64,000 bases of DNA, taken from Streptomyces resistomycificus. Its GTDB lineage: Bacteria; Actinomycetota; Actinomycetes; Streptomycetales; Streptomycetaceae. Position numbers and translations under genes: made by a program. Positions 23,056 through 31,023 of this stretch are shown piece after piece. The stretch's first letter is position 1. Each line of letters starts with the position of its first letter. Under the pieces are notes generated by a model. The model saw nothing but the letters and a program-made list of their open reading frames with translations. It did no database searches and was not told where the DNA came from. The DNA is taken from the NCBI RefSeq assembly GCF_001514265.1, contig NZ_KQ948989.1, positions 815,610-879,609 on the forward strand. The letters are read 5' to 3'.

Positions 23056-24155
23056 GCCCGGTCCGTAAGGCGGCGCCCGCCGAACCGGACAGCCCCCCGG
23101 CCGCCGCCGCACCGCCCCGGGTGGTCAGCGGCATGGTCGTCCGCACGAAGAGCCTCTCTCTGCGCGTCCCTGGCCGATCCGTGGCCGTGAGTCTGGCACT
23201 GCTCACCGTGCTCGTCACCGTCATGGGCGTCAGCCTGACCACCGGGGACTTCGAACTGTCCGTCAAGGAGGTCCTCCAGGCACTCACCGGCACCGGCTCG
23301 CCCGGCGCCGACTTCATCGTCAACACCCTGCGCATGCCACGCCTGGTGACCGCCGTGTGCGTGGGCGCCGCCCTCGCGGTCAGCGGGGCGATCCTGCAGA
23401 GCCTGACCGGCAACTCACTCGGCAGCCCGGACGTCATCGGCTTCACCAACGGGTCGGCCGTCGGTGCCCTGATCGTCATCATCGTGCTGCACGGCAGCAT
23501 GACCCAGATAGCGCTCGGCGCCCTGATCGGCGGCCTCGCCACGGCCGCCACCGTCTCTCTGCTCGTCCTGGGGCGGGGGTTGCAGGGATTCCGGCTGGTG
23601 GTCATCGGCATCGGGGTGAGCGCGCTGCTGCTGGCCGTCAACTCCTACCTCATCACCAGAGCCACCTTCCAGGAGGCACTCGAGGCGCAGGCGTGGCTCC
23701 TCGGCAGTCTCAACAACCGCGGCTGGCCACAGGCGAGCGCCATCGGCCTCGCCGTAGCCGTACTCCTGCCGCTCGCCCTGGTTCTCGCCCGCCGCCTCGC
23801 CATGGTGGAGATGGGCGACCTCACGGCGACGGCGCTCGGCGTCGACGTGTCCCGTACCCGCACCACCCTGCTCGTCGTCAGCGTCGCCCTCGCCGCGGTC
23901 GCCACCGCGGTGGCCGGGCCCATCTGGTTCGTCGCCCTGGCCGCACCCCAGGTTGCCCGCAGACTGACCAGGTCATCCGACCCCGCCCTGGTACCCACCG
24001 CCCTCATGGGCGCCGTCCTGCTGACCGCGAGCGATCTCGCCGTGCAGCGCCTCTTCGCCCCCACACTCCTCCCGGTGGGCGCGGCGACCGGCACCGTCGG
24101 CGGGCTCTACCTCATCTGGCTACTGGTCACCGAGTCGCGAAAGAGCCGCGCATGA
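23052..24155 (+). CDS. FecCD-family siderophore permease, second subunit
   Basis: This 367-residue partner permease has about 40 cytoplasmic N-terminal residues before the first membrane helix. The conserved stretch ILQSLTGNSLGSPDVIGFTNG is typical of the second FecCD subunit (FepG/CchC type). The GTG at 23052 overlaps the previous stop codon, and the end overlaps the ATPase start, so stoichiometric expression of the importer is likely. Confidence 0.9.
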   Translation: MSPVRKAAPAEPDSPPAAAAPPRVVSGMVVRTKSLSLRVPGRSVAVSLALLTVLVTVMGVSLTTGDFELSVKEVLQALTGTGSPGADFIVNTLRMPRLVTAVCVGAALAVSGAILQSLTGNSLGSPDVIGFTNGSAVGALIVIIVLHGSMTQIALGALIGGLATAATVSLLVLGRGLQGFRLVVIGIGVSALLLAVNSYLITRATFQEALEAQAWLLGSLNNRGWPQASAIGLAVAVLLPLALVLARRLAMVEMGDLTATALGVDVSRTRTTLLVVSVALAAVATAVAGPIWFVALAAPQVARRLTRSSDPALVPTALMGAVLLTASDLAVQRLFAPTLLPVGAATGTVGGLYLIWLLVTESRKSRA

Positions 24156-25024
24156 CAGGAACGAACATCCCGGCGTCCCGGCTCCGGGCCGAGAACCTGA
24201 CCCTCTGCTACGACCAGCGGACCGTGGCCACCGGCTTGGGCGTCGACATCCCCGACCGCTCCTTCACGGTGATCGTCGGGCCCAACGCCTGCGGGAAGTC
24301 CACCCTGCTCAAGGCCATGGCCCGGATGCTCAGGCCCAAGGCGGGTCAGGTCCATCTGGACGGCGCGGCCATCGCCTCCTACCGCACCCGCGAGGTCGCG
24401 CGCCGCCTCGGACTGCTCCCGCAGACGTCGACCGCGCCCGGCGGAATCACGGTCGGCGACCTGGTGGCCCGCGGCCGCTACCCGCACCAGCGGCTGCTCA
24501 GGCAGTGGTCCGCCGAGGACGAGACCGCCGTCGTCCGGGCGATGCGCAGGACCGGCGTCCTCGAACTCGCCGACCGGCCCGTCGACGACCTCTCCGGCGG
24601 CCAGCGCCAGCGGGTCTGGCTCGCCATGGTGCTCGCCCAGCAGACACCCATCCTGCTGCTCGACGAACCCACCACCTTCCTCGACATCGCACACCAGGTC
24701 GAGGTGCTGGACCTGTGCGCCGACCTGCACGCGCGCGAGGGACACAGCGTCGTCGCCGTCCTGCACGACCTCAACCAGGCCTGCCGGTACGCCACCCACC
24801 TCGTGGTGATGCGGGCCGGCGGGGTCGTCGCGGCCGAGGGCGACCCGGCGACCGTGATGACGGCCGACCTGGTCGAGGACGTGTTCGGTCTGCCCTGCCG
24901 GATCATCGACGACCCGGAGACCGGCACCCCGCTGATGGTGCCCGCCGCCCCGCGCCGCGGCTCCGACGACCCGGACGACCAGCCGCCCACCACCGTGATG
25001 GCCGACTCCCAGGGACGTCGCTGA
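24152..25024 (+). CDS. Ferric-siderophore importer ATPase
   Basis: This 290-residue FepC/FhuC-type ATPase powers the two FecCD permeases. Walker A GPNACGKST is at residues 43-51, followed by the Q-loop region LLPQTS, signature LSGGQRQR, Walker B LLLDEPTTFLD and switch HDLNQ. A hydrophilic tail of about 30 residues follows the family core. The start overlaps the permease stop (ATGA), and the stop shares one base with the amidohydrolase start. Confidence 0.94.
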   Translation: MTGTNIPASRLRAENLTLCYDQRTVATGLGVDIPDRSFTVIVGPNACGKSTLLKAMARMLRPKAGQVHLDGAAIASYRTREVARRLGLLPQTSTAPGGITVGDLVARGRYPHQRLLRQWSAEDETAVVRAMRRTGVLELADRPVDDLSGGQRQRVWLAMVLAQQTPILLLDEPTTFLDIAHQVEVLDLCADLHAREGHSVVAVLHDLNQACRYATHLVVMRAGGVVAAEGDPATVMTADLVEDVFGLPCRIIDDPETGTPLMVPAAPRRGSDDPDDQPPTTVMADSQGRR

Positions 25025-26598
25025 TGCTCTGTACGAGGCTGACGAACGCCCGCTTCCTCACCATGGACCCGGACCACCCCGTCGCCCGTGACCTCGGCAT
25101 CTGGCGGGGCCGGATCGTCGGCCTGGACGAGGCCGTGACCTCGCTGCCCGCCCGCCGCGTCGTCGACCTGCGGGGCGCCACCGTGCTGCCCGGGTTCGTC
25201 GACGCCCATGTGCACCTCGCGTGGACCGGCTTCAAAGCGGCCACTCCGAGCATCGCGGGCCGTACCCGCGTCGAGGACGTGCTCACGGACGTGGCCCAGG
25301 CCGTCGCCGCCACCCCGCCCGGCTCCTGGGTGAGCATCGCCGGCTACGACCAGCGCGCCCTGGGCCGTCATCTCACCGCCGCCGAACTGGACACGGTCAG
25401 CGACGGCCGGATGGTGTACCTCCTGCACGACTCGGGACACGGCTGCGTCGTCAACAGTGCCGTCCTGCACCGGCTTCCGGCCGACGTCCCGCACGAGGAC
25501 GGCTTCCTCGCCGAGCGGGCCATGGGCGCGGCCCGCGCGCTGCGGCTGCCGTACTCCCAGGAGGAACTCGCCGACGCCATCGCGCGGGCCGCCCGCACCT
25601 GTCTGTCGGAAGGGGTGACCGGCTGCGCCGAGGCGGGCATCGGCGGGGCGATGTTCGGCCACAGCCCCGTCGAGCTCGGCGCCTACCAACTCGTGCGCGA
25701 CCAGGGCCGGTTGCCGTTGCGGGTCCAGCTCATGGTGTCCGCCGACACCCTGCGCCCGGTCGCCGCCCACGACGCCGACGGCATCCCGCGCGCCCTCGAC
25801 CTCGGGCTGCGCACCGGGTTCGGCGACGAAAGGCTCTCCGTCGGCGCCCTGAAGATCTACACCGACGGCGGCATGATGGCCCGCACCGCCGCACTGAGCA
25901 GCCCGTACGAGGGGCTGGAGCACGCCGGGCAGTTGCAGGACGACCCGCGGACACTCACGGACACCATCGTCGACGGCCACCTGGCCGGATGGCAGCTCGC
26001 CGTCCACGCCATCGGTGACCGCGCCGCCGACGTCGCGCTGGACGCCCTGGAGCGGGCCCAGCGCATCCGGCCACGCCCCGAGGCACGGCACCGCATCGAG
26101 CACGCCGGGCTGATCCGCCCCGACCAGCTCGCCCGATTCGCACGGCTGGGCGTCAGCGCGGTCGTCCAGCCCAACTTCCTGCGCTACTTCGGCGACGACT
26201 ACGCGACGATCATGGGCGAGGAACGGGCCCCGTGGCTCTACCGGGGCAGGGGATTCCTGGACCACGGCATCCCGCTGGTGGGCAGTTCCGACCGTCCCGT
26301 CACCGACGGCGCGCCGCTGCGGGCCATCCAGTTCATGGTCGAACGCGCCTCCGTCACCGGCCGGTCGATCGGCCCGGAGGAGGCCGTCACCGTCGACGAG
26401 GCCCTCCACGCGTACACGGTCGCCGGGGCCTTCGCCTGCCACTGGGAGGACAGCGCGGGCACCCTGGCCCCGGGCAAGCGCGCCGACCTGGTCGTCCTGG
26501 GCGACGACCCGCACGCGGTCGCCCCCTCGCGCATCGGGGACATCGAGGTGGTGGCGACCTACGTCGAAGGCCGCGAGACCGAGAAGGCGGCGCCGTGA
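25024..26598 (+). CDS. YtcJ/NfdA-type amidohydrolase (formamide-deformylase family)
   Basis: This is a 524-residue metal-dependent amidohydrolase of the Amidohydro_3 group, which includes N-substituted formamide deformylase NfdA. Metal ligands are visible: HVH at residues 62-64, the lysine in ALKIYTDGG, HAIGD, RIEHA and the Asp of GSSDRP. It is translationally coupled to the siderophore-uptake ATPase (one-base overlap) and to a small protein behind it (GTGA overlap). In a formyl-hydroxamate locus the tempting inference is cleavage of formyl or amide bonds of imported ferric siderophore to release iron. The family also contains many uncharacterised amidases, so the substrate is unproven. Confidence 0.85.
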   Translation: MLCTRLTNARFLTMDPDHPVARDLGIWRGRIVGLDEAVTSLPARRVVDLRGATVLPGFVDAHVHLAWTGFKAATPSIAGRTRVEDVLTDVAQAVAATPPGSWVSIAGYDQRALGRHLTAAELDTVSDGRMVYLLHDSGHGCVVNSAVLHRLPADVPHEDGFLAERAMGAARALRLPYSQEELADAIARAARTCLSEGVTGCAEAGIGGAMFGHSPVELGAYQLVRDQGRLPLRVQLMVSADTLRPVAAHDADGIPRALDLGLRTGFGDERLSVGALKIYTDGGMMARTAALSSPYEGLEHAGQLQDDPRTLTDTIVDGHLAGWQLAVHAIGDRAADVALDALERAQRIRPRPEARHRIEHAGLIRPDQLARFARLGVSAVVQPNFLRYFGDDYATIMGEERAPWLYRGRGFLDHGIPLVGSSDRPVTDGAPLRAIQFMVERASVTGRSIGPEEAVTVDEALHAYTVAGAFACHWEDSAGTLAPGKRADLVVLGDDPHAVAPSRIGDIEVVATYVEGRETEKAAP

Positions 26599-26840
26599 CG
26601 AGCCGGGGGGAGGGCGGGCGTCACGACGGCGTCGAGGGCTACGCGCACCTCTGGAGGGACGACGAGCACCAGCTCCGCTGGGTCATCTGGAACACCGCCG
26701 GCGGTGCCGAGGTCTTCGACCGGGAGACCAACTGCCCCGTGCCCATCGGCGACGAGACGGTCCGCCGGGTGGTGCTGGACCGGATGCGGGCGGCGGGCGT
26801 ACCGGAGAGCGACGACTATCCGGGTCGTCCGTGCGCGTAG
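26595..26840 (+). CDS. Small protein of unknown function, last gene of the uptake operon
   Basis: An 81-residue acidic protein begins at a GTG that overlaps the amidohydrolase stop (GTGA). It has no signal peptide or membrane segment. Its core reads YAHLWRDDEHQLRWVIWN followed by VFDRETNCPVPIGDETV, with several Trp residues and a single Cys before the C-terminal pair. I do not recognise the family. Tight coupling to five siderophore genes suggests a role in siderophore handling. Confidence 0.7.
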   Translation: MTSRGEGGRHDGVEGYAHLWRDDEHQLRWVIWNTAGGAEVFDRETNCPVPIGDETVRRVVLDRMRAAGVPESDDYPGRPCA

Positions 26841-26960
26841 GTGTCCGATCCGTCGCGGAACGCGGCGACGCGGGGTGAACGGGGGCCCACGCCCATCCGT
26901 ATCCCGGGGCGTACACCCGGCTGTCCGTCCGGGCAGCACAACGCGAATCCGGAGAGGCAC

Positions 26961-27461
26961 GTGCTTCAGCAGTCATTCCGAGGTCCGGCCGAACGCACCC
27001 CGGCCACCGAACGCCTGGCGCGAGGCGCCGCACTGACCGGGGGCCTCGCGCTGCTGGCCCTGTCCGCGGCGTGCGGCTCAGCGGGGGAGGGCGCCGCCCC
27101 ACAGGGAGCGAAGGAGCGGGCCTCCGTGACGGCCGCTCCCGCCGTCGGGGTGGTGGCACCGGCGAAGGTCGAGGTGATCGCGAACCTGACCGGCTGCAAG
27201 GCCGAGATCCGCATCGACGCCGACGAACTGCGCGAGGGCCTGTGCCGGACGAAGGAGGCCAAGTACGTCATCACCACGTTCCCCGAGGAGAAGTACAAGG
27301 AGACCTGGCTGGACGCCGCGGCCGTCTACGGCGGTCAGTACCTGGTGGGCCCGCGCTGGGCGATCGGCGCGAAGCCGGAGGTGCTGGAGGAACTGCGTCC
27401 CAAGGTCGGCGGGACCGTCCGACAGCTCCGGGCCGTAGGCCCGCCTCCCAGCGCGTCCTAG
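26961..27461 (+). CDS. Small lipoprotein of unknown function
   Basis: This 166-residue secreted protein has a lipoprotein signal peptide ending in LSAAC. The mature part contains a short conserved-looking domain with two cysteines (TGCKAEIRIDADELREGLC) that could form a disulfide, then a Tyr/Lys-rich stretch. The GTG at 26961 follows GGAGAGG; an upstream in-frame ATG at 26841 would place 40 extra residues before the signal peptide and is unlikely. It may be read from the siderophore operon or separately. No function is assigned. Confidence 0.7.
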   Translation: MLQQSFRGPAERTPATERLARGAALTGGLALLALSAACGSAGEGAAPQGAKERASVTAAPAVGVVAPAKVEVIANLTGCKAEIRIDADELREGLCRTKEAKYVITTFPEEKYKETWLDAAAVYGGQYLVGPRWAIGAKPEVLEELRPKVGGTVRQLRAVGPPPSAS

Positions 27462-27506
27462 CCGTCGGCCGGATCGGCGGCACCGGGAATCCGGCCGCGC
27501 CGACGG
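27462..27506 (+). terminator. Stem-loop after the lipoprotein gene
   Basis: CCGTCGGCCGGAT at 27462-27474 pairs with bases 27489-27506 in two blocks (6 and 7 base pairs) separated by a 5-base bulge. The hairpin begins one base after the stop codon and plausibly ends the run of plus-strand genes from 21988. Confidence 0.5.
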
Positions 27507-27671
27507 ATCTTCCGATTTCGGCCCCGGTGGGCAGGGCGCCTATGGTCGAGAGCGGGGCCGGGAGGCGGCGTCGGGGCGCGGGTACGGATGAAGCACCCGG
27601 GAAGCCGTGCCACCTCCACCTGTCACGACAGGGCCCCCTGACCGAGACGGACCGTGCCCTAGGAGATGACG

Positions 27672-28367
27672 ATGGCGAAGATCCTTTTCGTGATGACCGG
27701 CGCCGACCGGTGGACCCTGGCCGACGGCAGCGCCCACCCCACCGGATTCTGGGCGGAGGAAGCCGTCGTCCCGTACGAGGCGTTCAAGGCCGCGGGACAC
27801 GAGGTCACCGTCGCCACCCCGGGCGGCGTCGTCCCGCCCGTCGACGAGGGCAGCCTCGCCTCCGACGCCAACGGCGGCCCGGAGCAGGCCGCCAGGATCC
27901 GCGCCGTGGTGGAGACGGCCCTCGAGTTCCGGTCTCCGATCGCGCTCACCGACGTACGCCTCGGCGACTACGACGCGGTGTACGTCCCCGGCGGCCACGG
28001 CCCCATGGAGGACCTGGCCGTGAACACCGACTCCGGCGCCCTCCTCACGCGGGCGGTGGGAAGCGGCATGCCGGTGGGCGTGGTCTGCCACGGCCCGGCC
28101 GCGCTTCTCGCGGCGGTCAAGGAGGACGGCACCAACGCCTACGCCGGCTACCGCGTCACCGCCTTCACCAACACCGAGGAGCAGCTCGCCGGCAACGCCG
28201 AGCGTGCCAAGTGGCTGCTCCAGGACCGGCTGACCGAGGCGGGCGTCAAGGTCGAGGTCGGTGAGCCGTGGGCACCGCACGTCGAGGTCGACCGCAACCT
28301 CGTGACCGGCCAGAACCCGGCATCCTCCGCCCCGCTCGCCGCGGAGCTGCTCAAGAAGCTGGCCTGA
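27672..28367 (+). CDS. DJ-1/PfpI-family protein (Hsp31-like glyoxalase/deglycase)
   Basis: This 231-residue cytoplasmic protein has the class I glutamine-amidotransferase-like fold. The nucleophile elbow VVCHGPA has the candidate catalytic Cys139 followed by His, and the upstream YVPGGHG loop supplies the acidic-site partner typical of Hsp31/YhbO relatives. Members detoxify methylglyoxal or act as holding chaperones. I chose the ATG at 27672 with AGGAG six bases upstream; an ATG at 27666 lies directly against that site. It is single-gene, with its own promoter region. Confidence 0.88.
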   Translation: MAKILFVMTGADRWTLADGSAHPTGFWAEEAVVPYEAFKAAGHEVTVATPGGVVPPVDEGSLASDANGGPEQAARIRAVVETALEFRSPIALTDVRLGDYDAVYVPGGHGPMEDLAVNTDSGALLTRAVGSGMPVGVVCHGPAALLAAVKEDGTNAYAGYRVTAFTNTEEQLAGNAERAKWLLQDRLTEAGVKVEVGEPWAPHVEVDRNLVTGQNPASSAPLAAELLKKLA

Positions 28368-28494
28368 ACCACCAGGCCGGTACCACCAGGTCGGACCGCC
28401 GAGGTTCACCCCAAGGCCGGACCGCCGAGGCGCGTCGCCGGTCGGAACGCGACCGCGGTGCCTCGGGCGGGTCCGGCCGTCACTTGGAGGACGG

Positions 28495-28860
28495 TCAGCG
28501 GCCCCCCGCTCCGCCGCTGCCGAAGGACCCGCTGCTGCCCTCGTCCCAGCGGGGCCGCTCCGTGGACGAACCGGTCCGGGTCCCGGCGTTGCCGTGGCCG
28601 GGCAGGTCGTGCGGGTTCAGTCGCTGGTCGCTCCGGGGCACCTCGTCGGCCTCCCGGTTCTCCCGGACCTCACGTACCGGACCGTCCTTCGGCAGCCGGG
28701 GCTGCTCGGCGGGCGTCGGCGGCGGCGGCTCCCGGCGCTTGACCCGGGACCCCAGCACGAAGGCGCCGATCAGTACCGCCACGACCACCACACCCGCCAC
28801 GACCAGGCCGACGCCGAGAGCGCCCCGACCTGCGGCGATGTCCATCCATGAGGTATTCAT
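28495..28860 (-). CDS. Small single-pass membrane protein (DUF6479-like)
   Basis: This 121-residue protein has one hydrophobic helix (about residues 15-37, GLVVAGVVVVAVLIGAFVLG) and then a long polar tail rich in Pro, Arg, Glu and Gly. The motif EVRENREADEVPRS and the sequence around PHDLPGHGN are typical of a Streptomyces-restricted family I recall as DUF6479. The tail is probably cytoplasmic. It is convergent with the DJ-1 gene. Function is unknown. Confidence 0.75.
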   Translation of the reverse strand: MNTSWMDIAAGRGALGVGLVVAGVVVVAVLIGAFVLGSRVKRREPPPPTPAEQPRLPKDGPVREVRENREADEVPRSDQRLNPHDLPGHGNAGTRTGSSTERPRWDEGSSGSFGSGGAGGR

Positions 28861-28980
28861 GGCACGCGAGTACCCCCGGCTCCGGCGACCAACCTGTGCC
28901 TCACCGCAGGTCCCCCGAACGGCGGCAGCACCCGGGGAACACCGGGGTTTGGCGTCCTCCACGGCGGCTACCCGGCCCCT

Positions 28981-29355
28981 GTGACAGCGACGACATCCCA
29001 GCGGGAGCTCTTCCAATTCCTGGAGGACAGGTTCGCCTGCGCCCAGGCGTGCACCGAGTGCGCGCGGGCGTGTGCCCTGCGCGCCAGCCTCGTGGATCCT
29101 GACGGCACCCCGGAACAGGAACTCGTTCGGCGTAAGGGCATCATGTGCGCGGAGGTCTGCGACGCGACCTGCCGGGTGCTCTCCGAGCAGAACCACCTGG
29201 ACGAGGAGAGCATCCGCGTCCAGCTGGAGTGGTGCCGGTCGGTCTGCCTGGAGAGCGCTCACGTCTTCGACCAGTACCCGGGCGCCGAGGACAGCGCGAA
29301 GGTGTGCCGGGAGTGCGCACAGGCGTGCTCGGACTTCATGGCCACCCTCGTCTGA
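28981..29355 (+). CDS. Cysteine-rich four-helix-bundle copper-binding protein
   Basis: This 124-residue protein belongs to the DUF326/Csp-like family. Cysteines recur with helical spacing: C20, C24, C27 and C31 in helix 1, then CAEVCDATC, CRSVC and CRECAQAC in the later helices. In related copper-storage proteins these line the inside of a four-helix bundle and bind many Cu(I) ions. It has no signal peptide, so the protein is cytosolic. The GTG start at 28981 is used; the gene stands alone between the membrane-protein and acyl-CoA dehydrogenase genes. Confidence 0.85.
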   Translation: MTATTSQRELFQFLEDRFACAQACTECARACALRASLVDPDGTPEQELVRRKGIMCAEVCDATCRVLSEQNHLDEESIRVQLEWCRSVCLESAHVFDQYPGAEDSAKVCRECAQACSDFMATLV

Positions 29356-29440
29356 CGTCCCGGCGCACACCCATTCCCAATTTCTGCAACACGTTCTACC
29401 GTGTGCGCCGTCAGGACCGGCCTGGGAGCCTGGAGGCGCC

Positions 29441-30619
29441 GTGCACCTCGACCACACGCCCGAACAGCAGCGGCTGCGCATCGAACTGCGCGCCTACTTC
29501 GCCGAGCTGGTCCCGGACAACGCGCACGCTCGCTTCACCGACCGGGCCGCGCAGAAGCGCTTCTACCGCGACACCATCCGCAGGCTCGGCACCGACGGCT
29601 GGCTCGGCGTGGGCTGGCCGAAGGAGTACGGCGGCCGCGGCCTGACCGCGATGGAACAGTTCATCTTCTTCGACGAGGCCGCCCAGGCCGGTGTCCCCCT
29701 GCCGCTGATGGCCCTGAACACCGTGGGCCCGACGATCATGCGGTTCGGCACGGACGAGCAGAGGGCGTCCTTCCTGCCCCGGATCCTCTCCGGGGAGATC
29801 GACTTCGCGATCGGCTACAGCGAGCCCGACGCCGGCACCGATCTGGCCTCCCTGAAGACGCGGGCGGTACGCGAGGGCGACGACTACGTGGTCAACGGCC
29901 AGAAGATCTGGACCACCAACGGCGACACCGCCGACTGGGTCTGGCTCGCGGTGCGCACCGACCCCGCCGCCCCGCCGCACAAGGGCATCACCATGCTCCT
30001 GATGCCGACCACCGACCCGGGCTACTCCTGCACCGTCATCAACACCCTCGCCTCGCACGACACCACCGCCAGCTACTACGAGAACGTCCGCGTGCCCGTC
30101 TCCCACCGGGTCGGCGAGGAGAACCAGGGCTGGCGGCTGATCACCAACCAGCTCAACCACGAACGCGTCACCCTCGCCGCGCACGGCACCATGGCGATCC
30201 GCGCCCTGCACGACGTCCAGCGCTGGGCCATCGAGACCAAGCTCGCCGACGGCCGCCGCGTCGTCGACCTGCCCTGGGTGCGCCGCCTCCTCGCCCGCAC
30301 CCACGCCAGGCTCGACGCGCTCAAGCTCCTGAACTGGCGCATGGTGGGGGCCGTCCAGGACGGCACCCTCACCCCGCAGGACGCCTCCGCGGTCAAGGTG
30401 TACGGCTCCGAGGCCCGCCGGGACGCCTACGCCTGGCTGATGGAGATCGTCGGGGCGGCGGGCACGCTGAAGGAGGGTTCGGCGGGCGCGGCACTCCACG
30501 GCGAGCTGGAACGGGGCTACCGCTCCGCGGTCATCTTCACGTTCGGCGGCGGCAACAACGAGATCCAGCGGGAGATCATCTCGTGGATCGGCCTGGGGAT
30601 GCCCCGGGTACGGCGTTAG
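29441..30619 (+). CDS. Acyl-CoA dehydrogenase
   Basis: This FAD-dependent alpha,beta-dehydrogenase has 392 residues and the three-domain family layout. Family signatures include the segment YSEPDAGTDLASLKTRA, the FAD contact WTTNGD, the C-terminal FTFGGGNNEIQ and a catalytic-base region near ELERGYRSAV. The GTG at 29441 follows GGAGG. It stands apart from the other fatty-acid genes of the window (52484 onward), so its substrate cannot be inferred. Confidence 0.9.
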   Translation: MHLDHTPEQQRLRIELRAYFAELVPDNAHARFTDRAAQKRFYRDTIRRLGTDGWLGVGWPKEYGGRGLTAMEQFIFFDEAAQAGVPLPLMALNTVGPTIMRFGTDEQRASFLPRILSGEIDFAIGYSEPDAGTDLASLKTRAVREGDDYVVNGQKIWTTNGDTADWVWLAVRTDPAAPPHKGITMLLMPTTDPGYSCTVINTLASHDTTASYYENVRVPVSHRVGEENQGWRLITNQLNHERVTLAAHGTMAIRALHDVQRWAIETKLADGRRVVDLPWVRRLLARTHARLDALKLLNWRMVGAVQDGTLTPQDASAVKVYGSEARRDAYAWLMEIVGAAGTLKEGSAGAALHGELERGYRSAVIFTFGGGNNEIQREIISWIGLGMPRVRR

Positions 30620-31023
30620 CCCGCTTGTTGTGACGAGGATTGGGGGATTCCGAGGTTCATGCCGCTGTCGGTGGTGATCGGTGATTGCTGCCAGGCGAGG
30701 CTCATCTGCGCGCCGGCTTCCGCTCGTGCCGTGGCCACGAGGGTCGCGTAGGGGCCCGCGACGGTTGTGGCCTCGATCTGGAGCCATGCCTGGTGAAAGA
30801 CCGTTCGCGCCAGCAGACTGCTGACCAGTGGTGTTCGAGGAACAAGTGTGCGCGGACTATCTCGATGAGGTCCAGAAGGCCCTTGGCGCTGGTCCAGCGT
30901 CGCTCTTGAGGGTCGAGCGGGTGCCAGATGCAGAGGGCGCCGTCGACGAGCCGATTCGACGGAGGGGAAGCCTGCTCCCACGGCGATGGGGATGTGGAGC
31001 CGGCCCTGCGGTGCGTGGTCGCC
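30620..31023. other. Gene-free stretch with possible E2-like remnant
   Basis: No intact gene is visible in these 404 bases. On the minus strand, 30825-30975 encodes a fragment containing GALCIWHPLDPQERRW and LLDLIEIVRAHLFLEHHW. It resembles the C-terminal half of actinobacterial E2-like (ubiquitin-conjugating-fold) proteins as I remember them. It has no start, and the frame is broken after HHW. Treat it as a decayed piece at low confidence. Confidence 0.35.
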
